Source of the DNA: Mycobacterium sp. 1164966.3
Lineage (GTDB): Bacteria > Actinomycetota > Actinomycetes > Mycobacteriales > Mycobacteriaceae
Direction of reading: 5' to 3'
Assembly: GCF_001665395.1 (NCBI RefSeq)
Contig: NZ_LZSG01000048.1
Location: 1-48,477, forward strand
DNA: 48,477 nucleotides
How positions within the stretch are numbered: position 1 is the first letter of the stretch; every line of letters begins with the position of its first letter. Shown one piece after another: positions 32,446-41,133 of the stretch. The notes beneath the pieces were generated by a model that ran no database searches, was not told the origin of the DNA, and saw only the letters and a list, made by a program, of their open reading frames with translations. Both the position numbers and the translations under genes were made by a program.

Positions 32446-35400
32446 TCAAACTACTGGCGCCCGAGCAAGTTCCGGCCACGAAAAGTCATGAGGTATGCGC
32501 GCCAAGGCGTTGGCGACGGCGGAAGTTGCCTCCTCACCGCGAAGCTCGTAATCATCCAGCGCGGACCGCAACTCGAACAATCGCGCGCCCTGGCGCCGGG
32601 CCAGTTCGAGCGCGGCGCCGATATCAGCGCGGCGGGCGGCCTCGTCGTCCCGGGTTTGCGCGCGTAGCCGCAGCAACTCGGCGTCATAGCAGCACATCCC
32701 GGTGCGCCGAGCCAACGACCGTCCCAACTCAAGGCGCTCGCGTGCCGCCGCGGGTTGGCCGGCGCCGATCAACAGCCGGCCCAGGATGACGTCGTATCCG
32801 GTGACGAACAAATGCGCCTCGAACGTTCGGAAGGAGTCGAGCAGTGACGTCAGGGTCGCGATGTGACTGTGCAGACCGGCCTGATCGCCGGCGTCGAGCG
32901 CCGCCAGGCCGAGGGCTGCGGTCTGGCAGGTGACACCCACCAGCTGCCATACCTCGAAGCCGTGCCGCTCACCGAGAGCAGTCAGCTCGGCAGCCATACT
33001 TGCGACAGTCTCGACCTGGCCGGCTTCGAATCGCATCGCGATCTCGATCAACTGCGCGTAGCAGACGGTGTATGGGCCAGACGGGAATCCGAGCTGCTTG
33101 CTTCGATACGCGGCCCGGGCCAGCTCGCTTTCGGCGCCGATCAAATCACCACCCATGAAGCGCGCAAACGCGAGATGGGTGTGGGCATACGTCAGCGGTT
33201 CGTTGGCCACATACCAGCCTGGCTCGTGCAGGTAGACGCTGTTCTGGTCCATGTCGGCCAAGCCGGCGATGGCCCCTTGGAGAAGGCTGGTAGCGGAGTC
33301 GTATTCGCCGCGCAGCAGCATCACCAGCCCGCGGTAGGCCTCGATAACCGGAGCGAACCAGTCGCGGCCGTGCTCGACGCCGGCGCGCAGCGACTCGAGC
33401 ACCTGTTCCACGCGGTCGAGGTCGGCGCGCGTGACGTAGTAGCCAGCCAGCGCGGCCAATGTGGCGAAAAGATCCTCGTCGCGCAGGTCTGTGCCAGCCA
33501 GCTGTAGGCATCTCTCGTAATCCACTGCGGCAGAGCGACTTTGATAGCCTTCGGTAGCTCCGGCCAGGCGTCCGCTTTCCAGACGAAGTCCCATTTCGAG
33601 ACTGTCGCGGTCGGTGCCCGGCGTGGCTCGGTCGAGCTGCTCGATGGCCCGGGTCAGGTAGGTACGGGCCTCCGCGAGCGCGCCGCGAAGCCGCGCATCC
33701 GCCGCTGCGTCCTGCAGGGCCGCGGCGGCCTCGAAGAACCGTTCGGCGTTCTCGTTGTGCCCGGCGATCAGCTGCCAATCCGGGTCCGTGCTTTCAGACA
33801 GCGCGTCGGCAACCCTGGCATGCAGCGATCGGCGCACACTGGGAGGCGCCAATTCGGCGGCGACCTCGCGCAGTAGTTCATGGCGGAACCGCCACGTATC
33901 GGCACCCCACCACTCGAGTACCGAAGCGTCTTCAAGCTCGCCGATGACGTCGTCAACCTCGTCGTCTGCGAGTTCGACCACCGAGCACAACAGACCCCGG
34001 TCGACGTGGCGGCCAATGACGGCCGCCGCCTCCAGCACGGGAACCACTCTGGGGCTGGCCCGAAGCCGGGCGAACAACGGCTCGTACAACGTTTCCGGCA
34101 CCCCCGTTTGGCCAACGCCATTGACGACCTGCTCGATATAGAAGGGCACCCCGTCGCAGCGTTGGGCTACCGCCGTCCGTTCATCTGCGGTGAGGCTGGG
34201 GTCCAGCGCGGTGATCAACATGTCGGTCTGCTCGTCGGTCAATGGCGTCAGATCGAACAGCTGGTGCGGCCACCCGGCGGGCAGCCAATTCCCGGGGCGC
34301 CCGGTGATCACCACGAGCAGCCGACCCTGGGCCGAGCCGAGCAGCGCGCTCAGCACCTCGCGCGTCGACGGATCGAACCAGTGCACATCCTCAGCCGCTA
34401 CCAGTCCGGGCCCGTGGCCGACACACGTCAGCAGATAAGTTTGCACCGCCTGCGCGATCGACTCATACAGTTTGCGGCCCTCCGCAGCCACCTGCTGGTA
34501 GCCGGTGTCGATGCCCAGCACCGGCGCCAACAGTGGCACTGTGCTCTGCGGATCCAGGCCGCGGGCACGAACTTCGTTGTCTAGCAACCGCAGTCGTTGA
34601 GTGTGGTCGGTATTGCGGGCGATGCCGCAGCGATACTCCAACAACGTGCGTACCGGGTACAGTCCAGCGTCGGTGTGAAACGGCGACCCGGCCAATTCCA
34701 GGACCACGGCCTCGTCGGCCAATTCGATGGCAGCCGCCACCAGCCGGGACTTCCCTATCCCAGGCTCGCCCCGGAACACCAACCCCGGAGTGCTCAATGT
34801 TCCGGCTTTCGCCTGCTCCCAAGACTGTTGCAGGCGCGTCAACTCGGCATCACGTCCGACCAGTGGGCCGTGACCCGGATTCTGCACCGGCACGCGCTCG
34901 GCCAACACGCGGAAGTGCGTGATGGGATCCTCGACGCCCTTGACCAGCGCTGCCGGCCGAGCCTCCAACTCGAAGTTGTTGCGTACCAACGTCTCGACGG
35001 CGTCAGAAACCACGACCGCGCCCGGTGGGGCCAGACCGCAGACGCGCGCCGCCAGGTTCGCGGCCAGCCCGTAAACGTCGTCCTGGACGGTATCCAGATA
35101 CACCAGGCCGCGATGCACCCCGATCCTGACGTTGATTTCGATTCCGAAGCGGCGGCGGGCCTGTTCACTGAGTTTGGCTACTTCGCGGGTGATTTCGAGG
35201 CCCGCCTGTATCGCGCGGCGCACATCATCCTCGTGGGCGATCGGATGGCCGAACACCGCGAGCAATCCGTCGCCTTTGGTGGAGCCGACGTGACCCTCGT
35301 AGCGATTCACGGCACGCAGTACCTGCTCGCGATAGCGACCCACCAGCAGGCGATAGGTCTCGGGCTCGACGCGAGTCGACAACACCGTCGAATCCACCAG

Positions 35401-35595
35401 ATCGGCAAAGAAGATAGTCAATCGGCGGATCTCACCGGGATTGCCTGGCACGGCCAATAGGTCTTCGGCCTCGGCGTTGGCGCTGTCAGCAGCCAGCACC
35501 TGAGCCGCCAGCGCGGTCGCGGCGGCGCGGTCACCGCGGTTAATCGCAGCGACCGCACTATCCAGCAGCTCTTCGATCGGTGGACCATCGGTCAC
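32446..35595 (-). CDS. Class III nucleotide cyclase fused to AAA ATPase and TPR-like region
   Basis: The 1049-residue protein begins with a 55-residue helical segment. A class III cyclase domain follows at about residues 55-215. Metal aspartates are in FFADLVDST and GSTKGDGLL, and the transition-state Asn and Arg are in LAANLAARV. The usual substrate-specifying Lys three residues before the GD is Ser here, with a Lys displaced to the position next to the Gly. From about residue 250 an ATPase follows with Walker A FRGEPGIGKS and a Walker B-like LVAAEDVHWF. The rest is TPR-like helical repeats. No DNA-binding domain is present. GTG at 35595 is the start, because the in-frame sequence above it belongs to the divergent gene. 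Confidence 0.85.
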   Translation of the reverse strand: MTDGPPIEELLDSAVAAINRGDRAAATALAAQVLAADSANAEAEDLLAVPGNPGEIRRLTIFFADLVDSTVLSTRVEPETYRLLVGRYREQVLRAVNRYEGHVGSTKGDGLLAVFGHPIAHEDDVRRAIQAGLEITREVAKLSEQARRRFGIEINVRIGVHRGLVYLDTVQDDVYGLAANLAARVCGLAPPGAVVVSDAVETLVRNNFELEARPAALVKGVEDPITHFRVLAERVPVQNPGHGPLVGRDAELTRLQQSWEQAKAGTLSTPGLVFRGEPGIGKSRLVAAAIELADEAVVLELAGSPFHTDAGLYPVRTLLEYRCGIARNTDHTQRLRLLDNEVRARGLDPQSTVPLLAPVLGIDTGYQQVAAEGRKLYESIAQAVQTYLLTCVGHGPGLVAAEDVHWFDPSTREVLSALLGSAQGRLLVVITGRPGNWLPAGWPHQLFDLTPLTDEQTDMLITALDPSLTADERTAVAQRCDGVPFYIEQVVNGVGQTGVPETLYEPLFARLRASPRVVPVLEAAAVIGRHVDRGLLCSVVELADDEVDDVIGELEDASVLEWWGADTWRFRHELLREVAAELAPPSVRRSLHARVADALSESTDPDWQLIAGHNENAERFFEAAAALQDAAADARLRGALAEARTYLTRAIEQLDRATPGTDRDSLEMGLRLESGRLAGATEGYQSRSAAVDYERCLQLAGTDLRDEDLFATLAALAGYYVTRADLDRVEQVLESLRAGVEHGRDWFAPVIEAYRGLVMLLRGEYDSATSLLQGAIAGLADMDQNSVYLHEPGWYVANEPLTYAHTHLAFARFMGGDLIGAESELARAAYRSKQLGFPSGPYTVCYAQLIEIAMRFEAGQVETVASMAAELTALGERHGFEVWQLVGVTCQTAALGLAALDAGDQAGLHSHIATLTSLLDSFRTFEAHLFVTGYDVILGRLLIGAGQPAAARERLELGRSLARRTGMCCYDAELLRLRAQTRDDEAARRADIGAALELARRQGARLFELRSALDDYELRGEEATSAVANALARIPHDFSWPELARAPVV

Positions 35596-35609
35596 CTGGA
35601 TATCGTGGC

Positions 35610-35615
35610 ACCCTA
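35610..35615 (-). promoter_or_regulatory. Candidate -10 for the minus-strand cyclase gene
   Basis: TAGGGT on the minus strand fits TANNNT and would start a transcript about 8 bases before the GTG at 35595. The divergent gap is only 81 bases, so this promoter and the one at 35662 are close enough to influence each other. Confidence 0.35.
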
Positions 35616-35661
35616 CGCGGGCCGGCGGAGTGTATCTGCGCGCTCTGGCGGATGTTTTGCA

Positions 35662-35667
35662 TAGGTT
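35662..35667 (+). promoter_or_regulatory. Candidate -10 for the cyclase-LuxR gene
   Basis: TAGGTT fits TANNNT and ends 9 bases before ATG 35677. The relict copy has GAGGTT at this position, so its promoter would be weakened. Confidence 0.35.
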
Positions 35668-35676
35668 GCGGCGGCG

Positions 35677-38600
35677 ATGCTGGCTACCATGAGCCAACAC
35701 GCGGAGATGCCGGCGCTGACCTGGAGTGAGTTGGGTGTGAGCGAGTTGTTGCCGACCGGGACGGTGACGTTGCTGCTCGCCGATGTCGAGGGGTCGACGC
35801 GGTTGTGGGAGTCCCAGCCCGAGCAGATGACGGCCGCGCTGGCGGTGCTGAACCAGGCGGTGGACGAGACCGTTGCCGCCTATGGCGGAGTGCGTCCCGT
35901 TGAGCAGGGTGAGGGCGACAGTTTTGTGGCGGCGTTCGCCCGCGCCAGCGATGCGGTGGCCTGCGCGTTGGCGTTGCAGCGGGCGCCGCTGGCCCCGCTG
36001 AGGGTGCGCATTGGTGTGCATACCGGTGAGATTCAGTTGCGCGACGAGGGCAACTATGTGGGTCCGACGATTAATCGGGCCGCCCGGTTGCGCGATTTGG
36101 CGCATGGTGGTCAGACGGTGTTGTCGGGTGCGACCGAGCCGTTGGTGGTGGATCGGTTGCCCGAAGGTGTGTGGTTGACGGAGTTGGGCAGCTATCCGTT
36201 GCGGGGGGTGCCGCGCCCAGAGCGGGTGGTGCAGTTGTGTCATCCGGATTTGTGCAATGAGTTCCCACCGCTGCGGGTGCGTAGTGTTGTTGCCGCGCAT
36301 AATCTTCCGGCTCGGCTGACGAGTTTCGTTGGGCGCCAAGGACAGATGGCGGAGTTGCGGGATCTGGTCACCTGCAATCGGCTGGTGACGCTGACCGGCG
36401 CCGGTGGTACTGGTAAGACCCGCCTTGCGGTGGAAGTGGCCGCCCGGTTGAACGACGAGTTCTCGGACGGCATTTGGTGCGTCGACCTGGCGCCCATCAC
36501 CATTCCGGCGGTGGTTCCCGTCACGACCGCGCGCACGCTCGGTCTGCCGGATCAGCCGGGCCGCTCCACCATGGACACGCTGCTGCGTTTCTTCGGCGAG
36601 AAGACGATGTTGCTGCTGCTCGACAACTGCGAGCATCTACTTGATGCGTGCGGAACCATGATTGTTGAACTGCTCAATGCCTGCTCGCATTTGACGATTC
36701 TGGCCACTAGCCGTGAACCGCTCGGGATACCCGGTGAATTGGCGTGGCTCGTGCCGTCGTTGTCACTGGCCGATGAGGCCATCGAGTTGTTCACCGACCG
36801 TGCTCGACGTGCGCGACCCGAATTCGTTGTGAACGAAGCGACTACGAAGCTCATCAAAGAGATCTGCGAGCGCCTGGATGGGATGCCGTTGGCGATTGAG
36901 CTTGCCGCAGCACGGGTTCGGGCATTGTCGCTCAAGCAGATCCTGGACAGTCTGCATGACCGGTTCCGGTTATTGACAGGCGGTGCGCGCACCGCGGTGC
37001 GACGCCAGCAGACGTTGCGTGCGTCAGTCGATTGGTCGCATGCGCTGCTCACCGAGCCGGAGCGGGTCTTATTCCGGCGGCTTGCGGTATTCATGGGTGG
37101 GTTCGACCTCGATGCCGCCCAGGCCGTCGGTGCCACCAGCACAGTGGAGGCATACCAGCTTCTGGACCTACTGAGCCTGTTGGTCGACAAATCCCTCGTT
37201 GTTGCCGACGACTCCGGGGCCGGTATGCGTTACCGGTTGCTCGAGACGGTGCGCCAGTATGCGCAAGAAAAGCTGGGCGAGTCCGGTGAGGCCGTCGAGA
37301 CACGAACCCGCCACCGTGACTACTATGCGGCGACGGCCGCTGAGTGGGAAGCGCTGGGGCACTCCAGCGACGAGCGGCTATTGCGCTGGGCGCAAACCGA
37401 AATCGACAATCTGCGAGCCGCGTTCGCGTGGAGCCGGGAGAACTCCGAGCCCGAGGCGGCGCTGCGCACCATCTTGTCGTTGCGGCCATTGTGGTTACGG
37501 GGTGGCCGTGCCCAGGAAGCATTGGCCGGGATAGACGCTATCTTGACTGACGAGGCGGATGCGGACATCGAACCGGCGGTGTGGGCGAGCGCCGCTGCAC
37601 ACGAAGCGATTATCGCTGCTCAGGTGGGCACATTAACGGATCCGGATCGAATGCAGAAGGCTCTTGCCGTCGCTCGCCAGCTCGATGACCCGGCGCTGAT
37701 CGCGCGAGCCCTCATCGCGTGCGGCGTGCGCGCAGCCAGCACCGCCGGAGGGTCAGACGCATACTTCGACGAGGCGATGGACCTCGCGCGTGCAGCCGGT
37801 GATCAGTGGAGCCTCTGTCTGGTGTCCAGCTATCAGGCGACCGCTGGCGCCATAGCCGGTAACCCGGCCGCCGCACTCCCCGCCGCAGAACAGGGACGCG
37901 AACTCGCCGACGCGCTCGGCGACCGATACTTTTCCCGGAACAACCGGTTGTGGCTCGGCGTAGCGCTGATGCTGCAGGGAAACCTCACGCAGGCAACTGA
38001 AACCATCCGGGCCGTGGCCGACGACGCCGACATCGACGGAGACCTCACCACGGCCATCTTCGCTCGGATCTGTTATGCCTCAGCGCTCGCACAGCAGGGT
38101 GAGGTGTCAGTCGCGCGCACCGAAGCCCAGTCCGCCCTGACCGCTGCCGAGGCGATTGGTGGCGTCATGGAAGACGGGGTGTATGCGGTGTTCGCCGTGG
38201 CCGCTCTTGCCGACGGCGACGCAGCGGCGGCAATGCGGGCAGCCGAAACCGCTTGGCAGCACACCAATCCATTGCGCGAAAGATTCACCAGAACCCTCAC
38301 CCCCACGGCCGAGGCCGCCTTGGCATGCGATGACCTGGTGACCGCCCGCCGTTGGGCGGATGAAACCATTGAAGCGCTACCCAATTGGCACCGAGCGTTC
38401 ACGCTGACAGTGCGGGCATATGTTTCCATCGCACGGGGTGAGCCTGAACAAGCTGAGCGCGATGCGCACGAAGCGCTCACCATCGCCACGCAGACCGGCG
38501 CATACCTGCGGGTGGACGACGCTCTGGAATGTCTTGCACGCCTTGCGGTCGACGAGGGCAACTACCCCTACGCCGCGCGTCTGTTGGGAGCGACGGAGGC

Positions 38601-38982
38601 GATGCGGCAACGCATGAGGCACCCGCGCTACCCGATGTATCAAGCTGGGTACGAAGCCGCCCTGCAGGCCGTCCGGGAGGCATTGGGACAGCACGACTTC
38701 GACGTGGTCTGGGCCGAAGGTGCCGCGTTGTGCACTGAGGAGGCAATTGCTTATGCCCAACGGGGTCGTGGCGAACGCAAACGCCCGGCCAGCGGCTGGC
38801 GCTCACTGACGCCGATGGAGCGCGACGTCGTGCGTCTGGTCCGGGAAGGGCTGGGCAACAAGGAGATCGGCGCCCGGCTTTTTGTCTCCCCGCGCACCGT
38901 GCAGACTCATCTGACGCACGTCTACGCCAAGCTCGGGTTGACGTCCCGGGTGCAACTGGTCCAGGAAGCAGGCCGCCACTAA
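35677..38982 (+). CDS. Cyclase-homology/ATPase/LuxR regulator (Rv0386-like)
   Basis: The 1101-residue protein combines a class III cyclase domain (about residues 27-165), an NB-ARC/AAA-like ATPase with Walker A TLTGAGGTGKTRLAVEV, a long helical repeat region, and a C-terminal LuxR HTH (LTPMERDVVRLVREGLGNKE). In the cyclase domain the metal Asp residues are present (LLLADVEGS and EGDSF). The substrate-specifying positions are Gln77 and Asn126 instead of Lys and Asp. Gln57 and Asn106 are described for Rv0386 of M. tuberculosis, a constant offset of 20. Rv0386 is a weak, atypical adenylyl cyclase, so this is its relative. ATG 35689 is an alternative start. It probably couples nucleotide sensing to transcription. 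Confidence 0.9.
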   Translation: MLATMSQHAEMPALTWSELGVSELLPTGTVTLLLADVEGSTRLWESQPEQMTAALAVLNQAVDETVAAYGGVRPVEQGEGDSFVAAFARASDAVACALALQRAPLAPLRVRIGVHTGEIQLRDEGNYVGPTINRAARLRDLAHGGQTVLSGATEPLVVDRLPEGVWLTELGSYPLRGVPRPERVVQLCHPDLCNEFPPLRVRSVVAAHNLPARLTSFVGRQGQMAELRDLVTCNRLVTLTGAGGTGKTRLAVEVAARLNDEFSDGIWCVDLAPITIPAVVPVTTARTLGLPDQPGRSTMDTLLRFFGEKTMLLLLDNCEHLLDACGTMIVELLNACSHLTILATSREPLGIPGELAWLVPSLSLADEAIELFTDRARRARPEFVVNEATTKLIKEICERLDGMPLAIELAAARVRALSLKQILDSLHDRFRLLTGGARTAVRRQQTLRASVDWSHALLTEPERVLFRRLAVFMGGFDLDAAQAVGATSTVEAYQLLDLLSLLVDKSLVVADDSGAGMRYRLLETVRQYAQEKLGESGEAVETRTRHRDYYAATAAEWEALGHSSDERLLRWAQTEIDNLRAAFAWSRENSEPEAALRTILSLRPLWLRGGRAQEALAGIDAILTDEADADIEPAVWASAAAHEAIIAAQVGTLTDPDRMQKALAVARQLDDPALIARALIACGVRAASTAGGSDAYFDEAMDLARAAGDQWSLCLVSSYQATAGAIAGNPAAALPAAEQGRELADALGDRYFSRNNRLWLGVALMLQGNLTQATETIRAVADDADIDGDLTTAIFARICYASALAQQGEVSVARTEAQSALTAAEAIGGVMEDGVYAVFAVAALADGDAAAAMRAAETAWQHTNPLRERFTRTLTPTAEAALACDDLVTARRWADETIEALPNWHRAFTLTVRAYVSIARGEPEQAERDAHEALTIATQTGAYLRVDDALECLARLAVDEGNYPYAARLLGATEAMRQRMRHPRYPMYQAGYEAALQAVREALGQHDFDVVWAEGAALCTEEAIAYAQRGRGERKRPASGWRSLTPMERDVVRLVREGLGNKEIGARLFVSPRTVQTHLTHVYAKLGLTSRVQLVQEAGRH

Positions 38983-38992
38983 TTAGCGCGGT

Positions 38993-39048
38993 CGAGAGTG
39001 CAACTACCGACGGCCTTACTCGAGAAACGTGTAGCTAGTTGCACTTTC
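38993..39048. terminator. Inverted repeat between convergent genes
   Basis: AGTGCAACTA (38997-39006) and TAGTTGCACT (39036-39045) are perfectly complementary, and the pairing extends outward to 14 bp with one mismatch around a 29-base loop. It lies between the stop at 38982 and that of lpqT at 39059. It is probably a bidirectional, Rho-independent-like end; no T-run is present. Confidence 0.55.
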
Positions 39049-39058
39049 GCGGTGGACG

Positions 39059-39697
39059 TTATTTCTTCGCGACGACGAATCCCCGGATGATCGCTTCGAT
39101 GTCGTCACTCTGCTTGACCGCTTCGCCCGCCATGCTGGTGATGGTCAGCTGGACCATGTACCGCTGGTTGGTCGAACCCGTCGGCAAGACGATCCGGTTC
39201 CAGCTGTGCATGCGTCCGCTTCGGGCGTCGTAGCTGCCCTCTACCATGGACGACGGGAAGCCGTTGAACGGCGCCATCGAGGCATTCAGTTGGTGAAAGC
39301 CTTCGGGCATATCGGCATTGGCGTGTTTGATCGCTTCGGCGGGATCGAATGTCCCGCGCAGCTTGAACACGACCAACAGGGCCGCCGGGAAGTTGTCGCC
39401 CTTGGCGAGCATCACCGCGTTCGGGTGTGCCTTCGGATCACCGTGCGGCCCCCAGCCCGGCGGCGTGGGAATGGACACGGTGAGATCGGGAACATCACCC
39501 GGTGGCACCGGCTCGCCGTTGACGCCGATGCTCTCCAGATACTCCGAAAGGGGGGTCGGCTTGCCGGTGGTGGTGATGGCGGTGGTCGCGGCTGCGCTGC
39601 TTGTCGTAGACAAGACCGACTGGAAGTCGGGCGATTTCGGTCCGCAGGCGACCGCACCCAACGCGGCCATCGTGACCGCAGCCACAAAGCGCTTCAC
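39059..39697 (-). CDS. lpqT: Lipoprotein LpqT
   Basis: The 212-residue protein has a short lipoprotein signal peptide (MKRFVAAVTMAALGAVAC), with the lipobox AVAC giving the acylated Cys at residue 18. A Thr/Ser-rich linker follows, then a single LpqN/LpqT domain (SIPTPPGW, VVFKLRGTF). It sits on the outer face of the plasma membrane; function is not established. The GTG start overlaps the arsC-like stop as GTGA. Position next to prs-glmU agrees with Rv1016c. Confidence 0.92.
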   Translation of the reverse strand: MKRFVAAVTMAALGAVACGPKSPDFQSVLSTTSSAAATTAITTTGKPTPLSEYLESIGVNGEPVPPGDVPDLTVSIPTPPGWGPHGDPKAHPNAVMLAKGDNFPAALLVVFKLRGTFDPAEAIKHANADMPEGFHQLNASMAPFNGFPSSMVEGSYDARSGRMHSWNRIVLPTGSTNQRYMVQLTITSMAGEAVKQSDDIEAIIRGFVVAKK

Positions 39698-40050
39698 AGA
39701 ATCTCGCGTACCGCGTCGATTGGCCGGGCCAGCCGGGTGCCTTTCGGCGTGACGACAAACGGTCGTTCGATCAAAATCGGATGCTCGGCCATGGCGTCAA
39801 GCAGTTCGTCGTCGCCGGCGTCGGCCAATCCGAGTTCGGCGTACAAGGGTTCACGCTTGCGCACCGCCGTGCGCACGTCGATCCCGGCGTCGCGGATCAT
39901 GCGCACCAGCTCTGCCCGAGACGGCGGCGTCTTCAGATACTGGACGATCTGTGGTTCGATACCGTTGTCCCGCAACAAGTCCAGCGTCTTACGCGAGGTG
40001 CTGCACTTGGGGTTGTGGTAGATGACGGTATCGCCAGAACCCGAACCCAT
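39694..40050 (-). CDS. arsC: ArsC family (glutaredoxin-dependent) arsenate reductase-like protein
   Basis: The 118-residue thioredoxin-fold protein carries the ArsC active-site loop VIYHNPKCSTSRKTL with the single catalytic Cys. RPFVVTPKGTRLARP holds the Arg expected in the anion pocket. It could be a true arsenate reductase or a YffB/Spx-like relative; no arsR or arsenite pump gene is nearby. It begins directly after the prs stop (TAG then ATG) and overlaps lpqT, so it is co-transcribed with prs. It is absent here in M. tuberculosis, where lpqT follows prs. Confidence 0.88.
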   Translation of the reverse strand: MGSGSGDTVIYHNPKCSTSRKTLDLLRDNGIEPQIVQYLKTPPSRAELVRMIRDAGIDVRTAVRKREPLYAELGLADAGDDELLDAMAEHPILIERPFVVTPKGTRLARPIDAVREIL

Positions 40051-41031
40051 CTAGGCGTCTCCGTCGAAAAGCCCTGTGACTGAGCCATTTTCGAAAACAG
40101 CACGAATGGTGCTGGCCAGCAGCGGCGCGATGGACAACACCGTCAGCTGCGGGAAACGCTTCTCTTCGCCGATCGGCAACGTGTTCGTCACGATCACCTC
40201 GCGTGCTCCGCACCCGGCCAACCGCTCGGCAGCCGGGTCGGACAGCACACCGTGGGTGGCCGCGATGATCACGTCGCCGGCGCCGTCGTCATGCAGCAGC
40301 TTTACCGCGCCGGCGATGGTGCCGCCGGTGTCGATCATGTCGTCGATCAGCACACAGGTGCGGCCGGCGACCTCACCGACCACGCGGTTGGACACCACCT
40401 GGTTTGGCACCCGCGGGTCACGGGTCTTGTGAATGAAGGCCAGCGGAACGCCGCCCAACGAGTCGGCCCACTTCTCGGCGATGCGCACCCGGCCGGAATC
40501 GGGGGAGACCACGACCATGTTGCCGTCGGGATAGTTGTCCTTGATGTAGCCGGTCAGCAGGTTCTGCGCGCGCATGTGGTCGACGGGTCCGTCGAAGAAG
40601 CCCTGGATCTGATCGGTGTGCAGATCGACCGTCACGATCCGGTCGGCACCGGCGGTCTTGAGCAGGTCGGCGACCAGCCGCGCCGAGATGGGTTCGCGAC
40701 CACGGTGCTTCTTGTCCTGGCGGGCGTACGGGTAAAACGGAAGGACCGCGGTGATCCGCTTTGCGCTGCCCCGCTTGAGCGCGTCGATCATGATCAGCTG
40801 TTCCATCAGCCACCTGTTGACCGGGGCCGGGTTGGACTGCAGCACGAAGGCGTCGCAGCCGCGCACCGACTCGTGGAAGCGCACGAAGATCTCGCCGTTG
40901 GCGAACTCGCGCGCCGTCTGCGCGGTGACGTGGACGTCGAGCTCTTTGGCGACCTGCTCGGCCAGCTCTGGATGGGCGCGGCCGCTGAAGAGCATCAAGT
41001 TTTTGCGATTATCGGTCCAGTCGTGGCTCAA
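40051..41031 (-). CDS. prs: Ribose-phosphate pyrophosphokinase
   Basis: The 326-residue enzyme makes PRPP from ribose-5-phosphate and ATP for nucleotides, His, Trp and the arabinan donor decaprenylphosphoryl-arabinose. VTVDLHTDQIQGFF is the metal and ribose-5-phosphate region, VVVSPDSGRVRIAEKWA follows, and the PRPP loop is VLIDDMIDTGGTI. Length and N-terminus (MSHDWTDN) match M. tuberculosis. The start codon is TTG. GAGGG lies about 7 bases upstream. It follows glmU by 102 bases. Confidence 0.96.
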   Translation of the reverse strand: MSHDWTDNRKNLMLFSGRAHPELAEQVAKELDVHVTAQTAREFANGEIFVRFHESVRGCDAFVLQSNPAPVNRWLMEQLIMIDALKRGSAKRITAVLPFYPYARQDKKHRGREPISARLVADLLKTAGADRIVTVDLHTDQIQGFFDGPVDHMRAQNLLTGYIKDNYPDGNMVVVSPDSGRVRIAEKWADSLGGVPLAFIHKTRDPRVPNQVVSNRVVGEVAGRTCVLIDDMIDTGGTIAGAVKLLHDDGAGDVIIAATHGVLSDPAAERLAGCGAREVIVTNTLPIGEEKRFPQLTVLSIAPLLASTIRAVFENGSVTGLFDGDA

Positions 41032-41133
41032 CGTGCTGCCCTCGCGCGTTCGGGATCGATCGAGATCAAAACGGACTACCCATCGTACGTAGCGAAGAGT
41101 ACCGATAAATTGCCGGGTAGCCAGGAAACGAAC

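Noticed and set aside
32368..32667. 99-codon frame beginning at the relict cyclase start
   Set aside because: After about 30 codons it reads antisense to the 3' end of a real gene and has no family character. It is noted as a curiosity of the relict, not called as a gene.
35596..36636. N-terminal extension of the minus-strand cyclase to 1396 residues
   Set aside because: This stretch is antisense to the cyclase-LuxR gene and low in recognisable structure; the cyclase protein starts naturally at GTG 35595.
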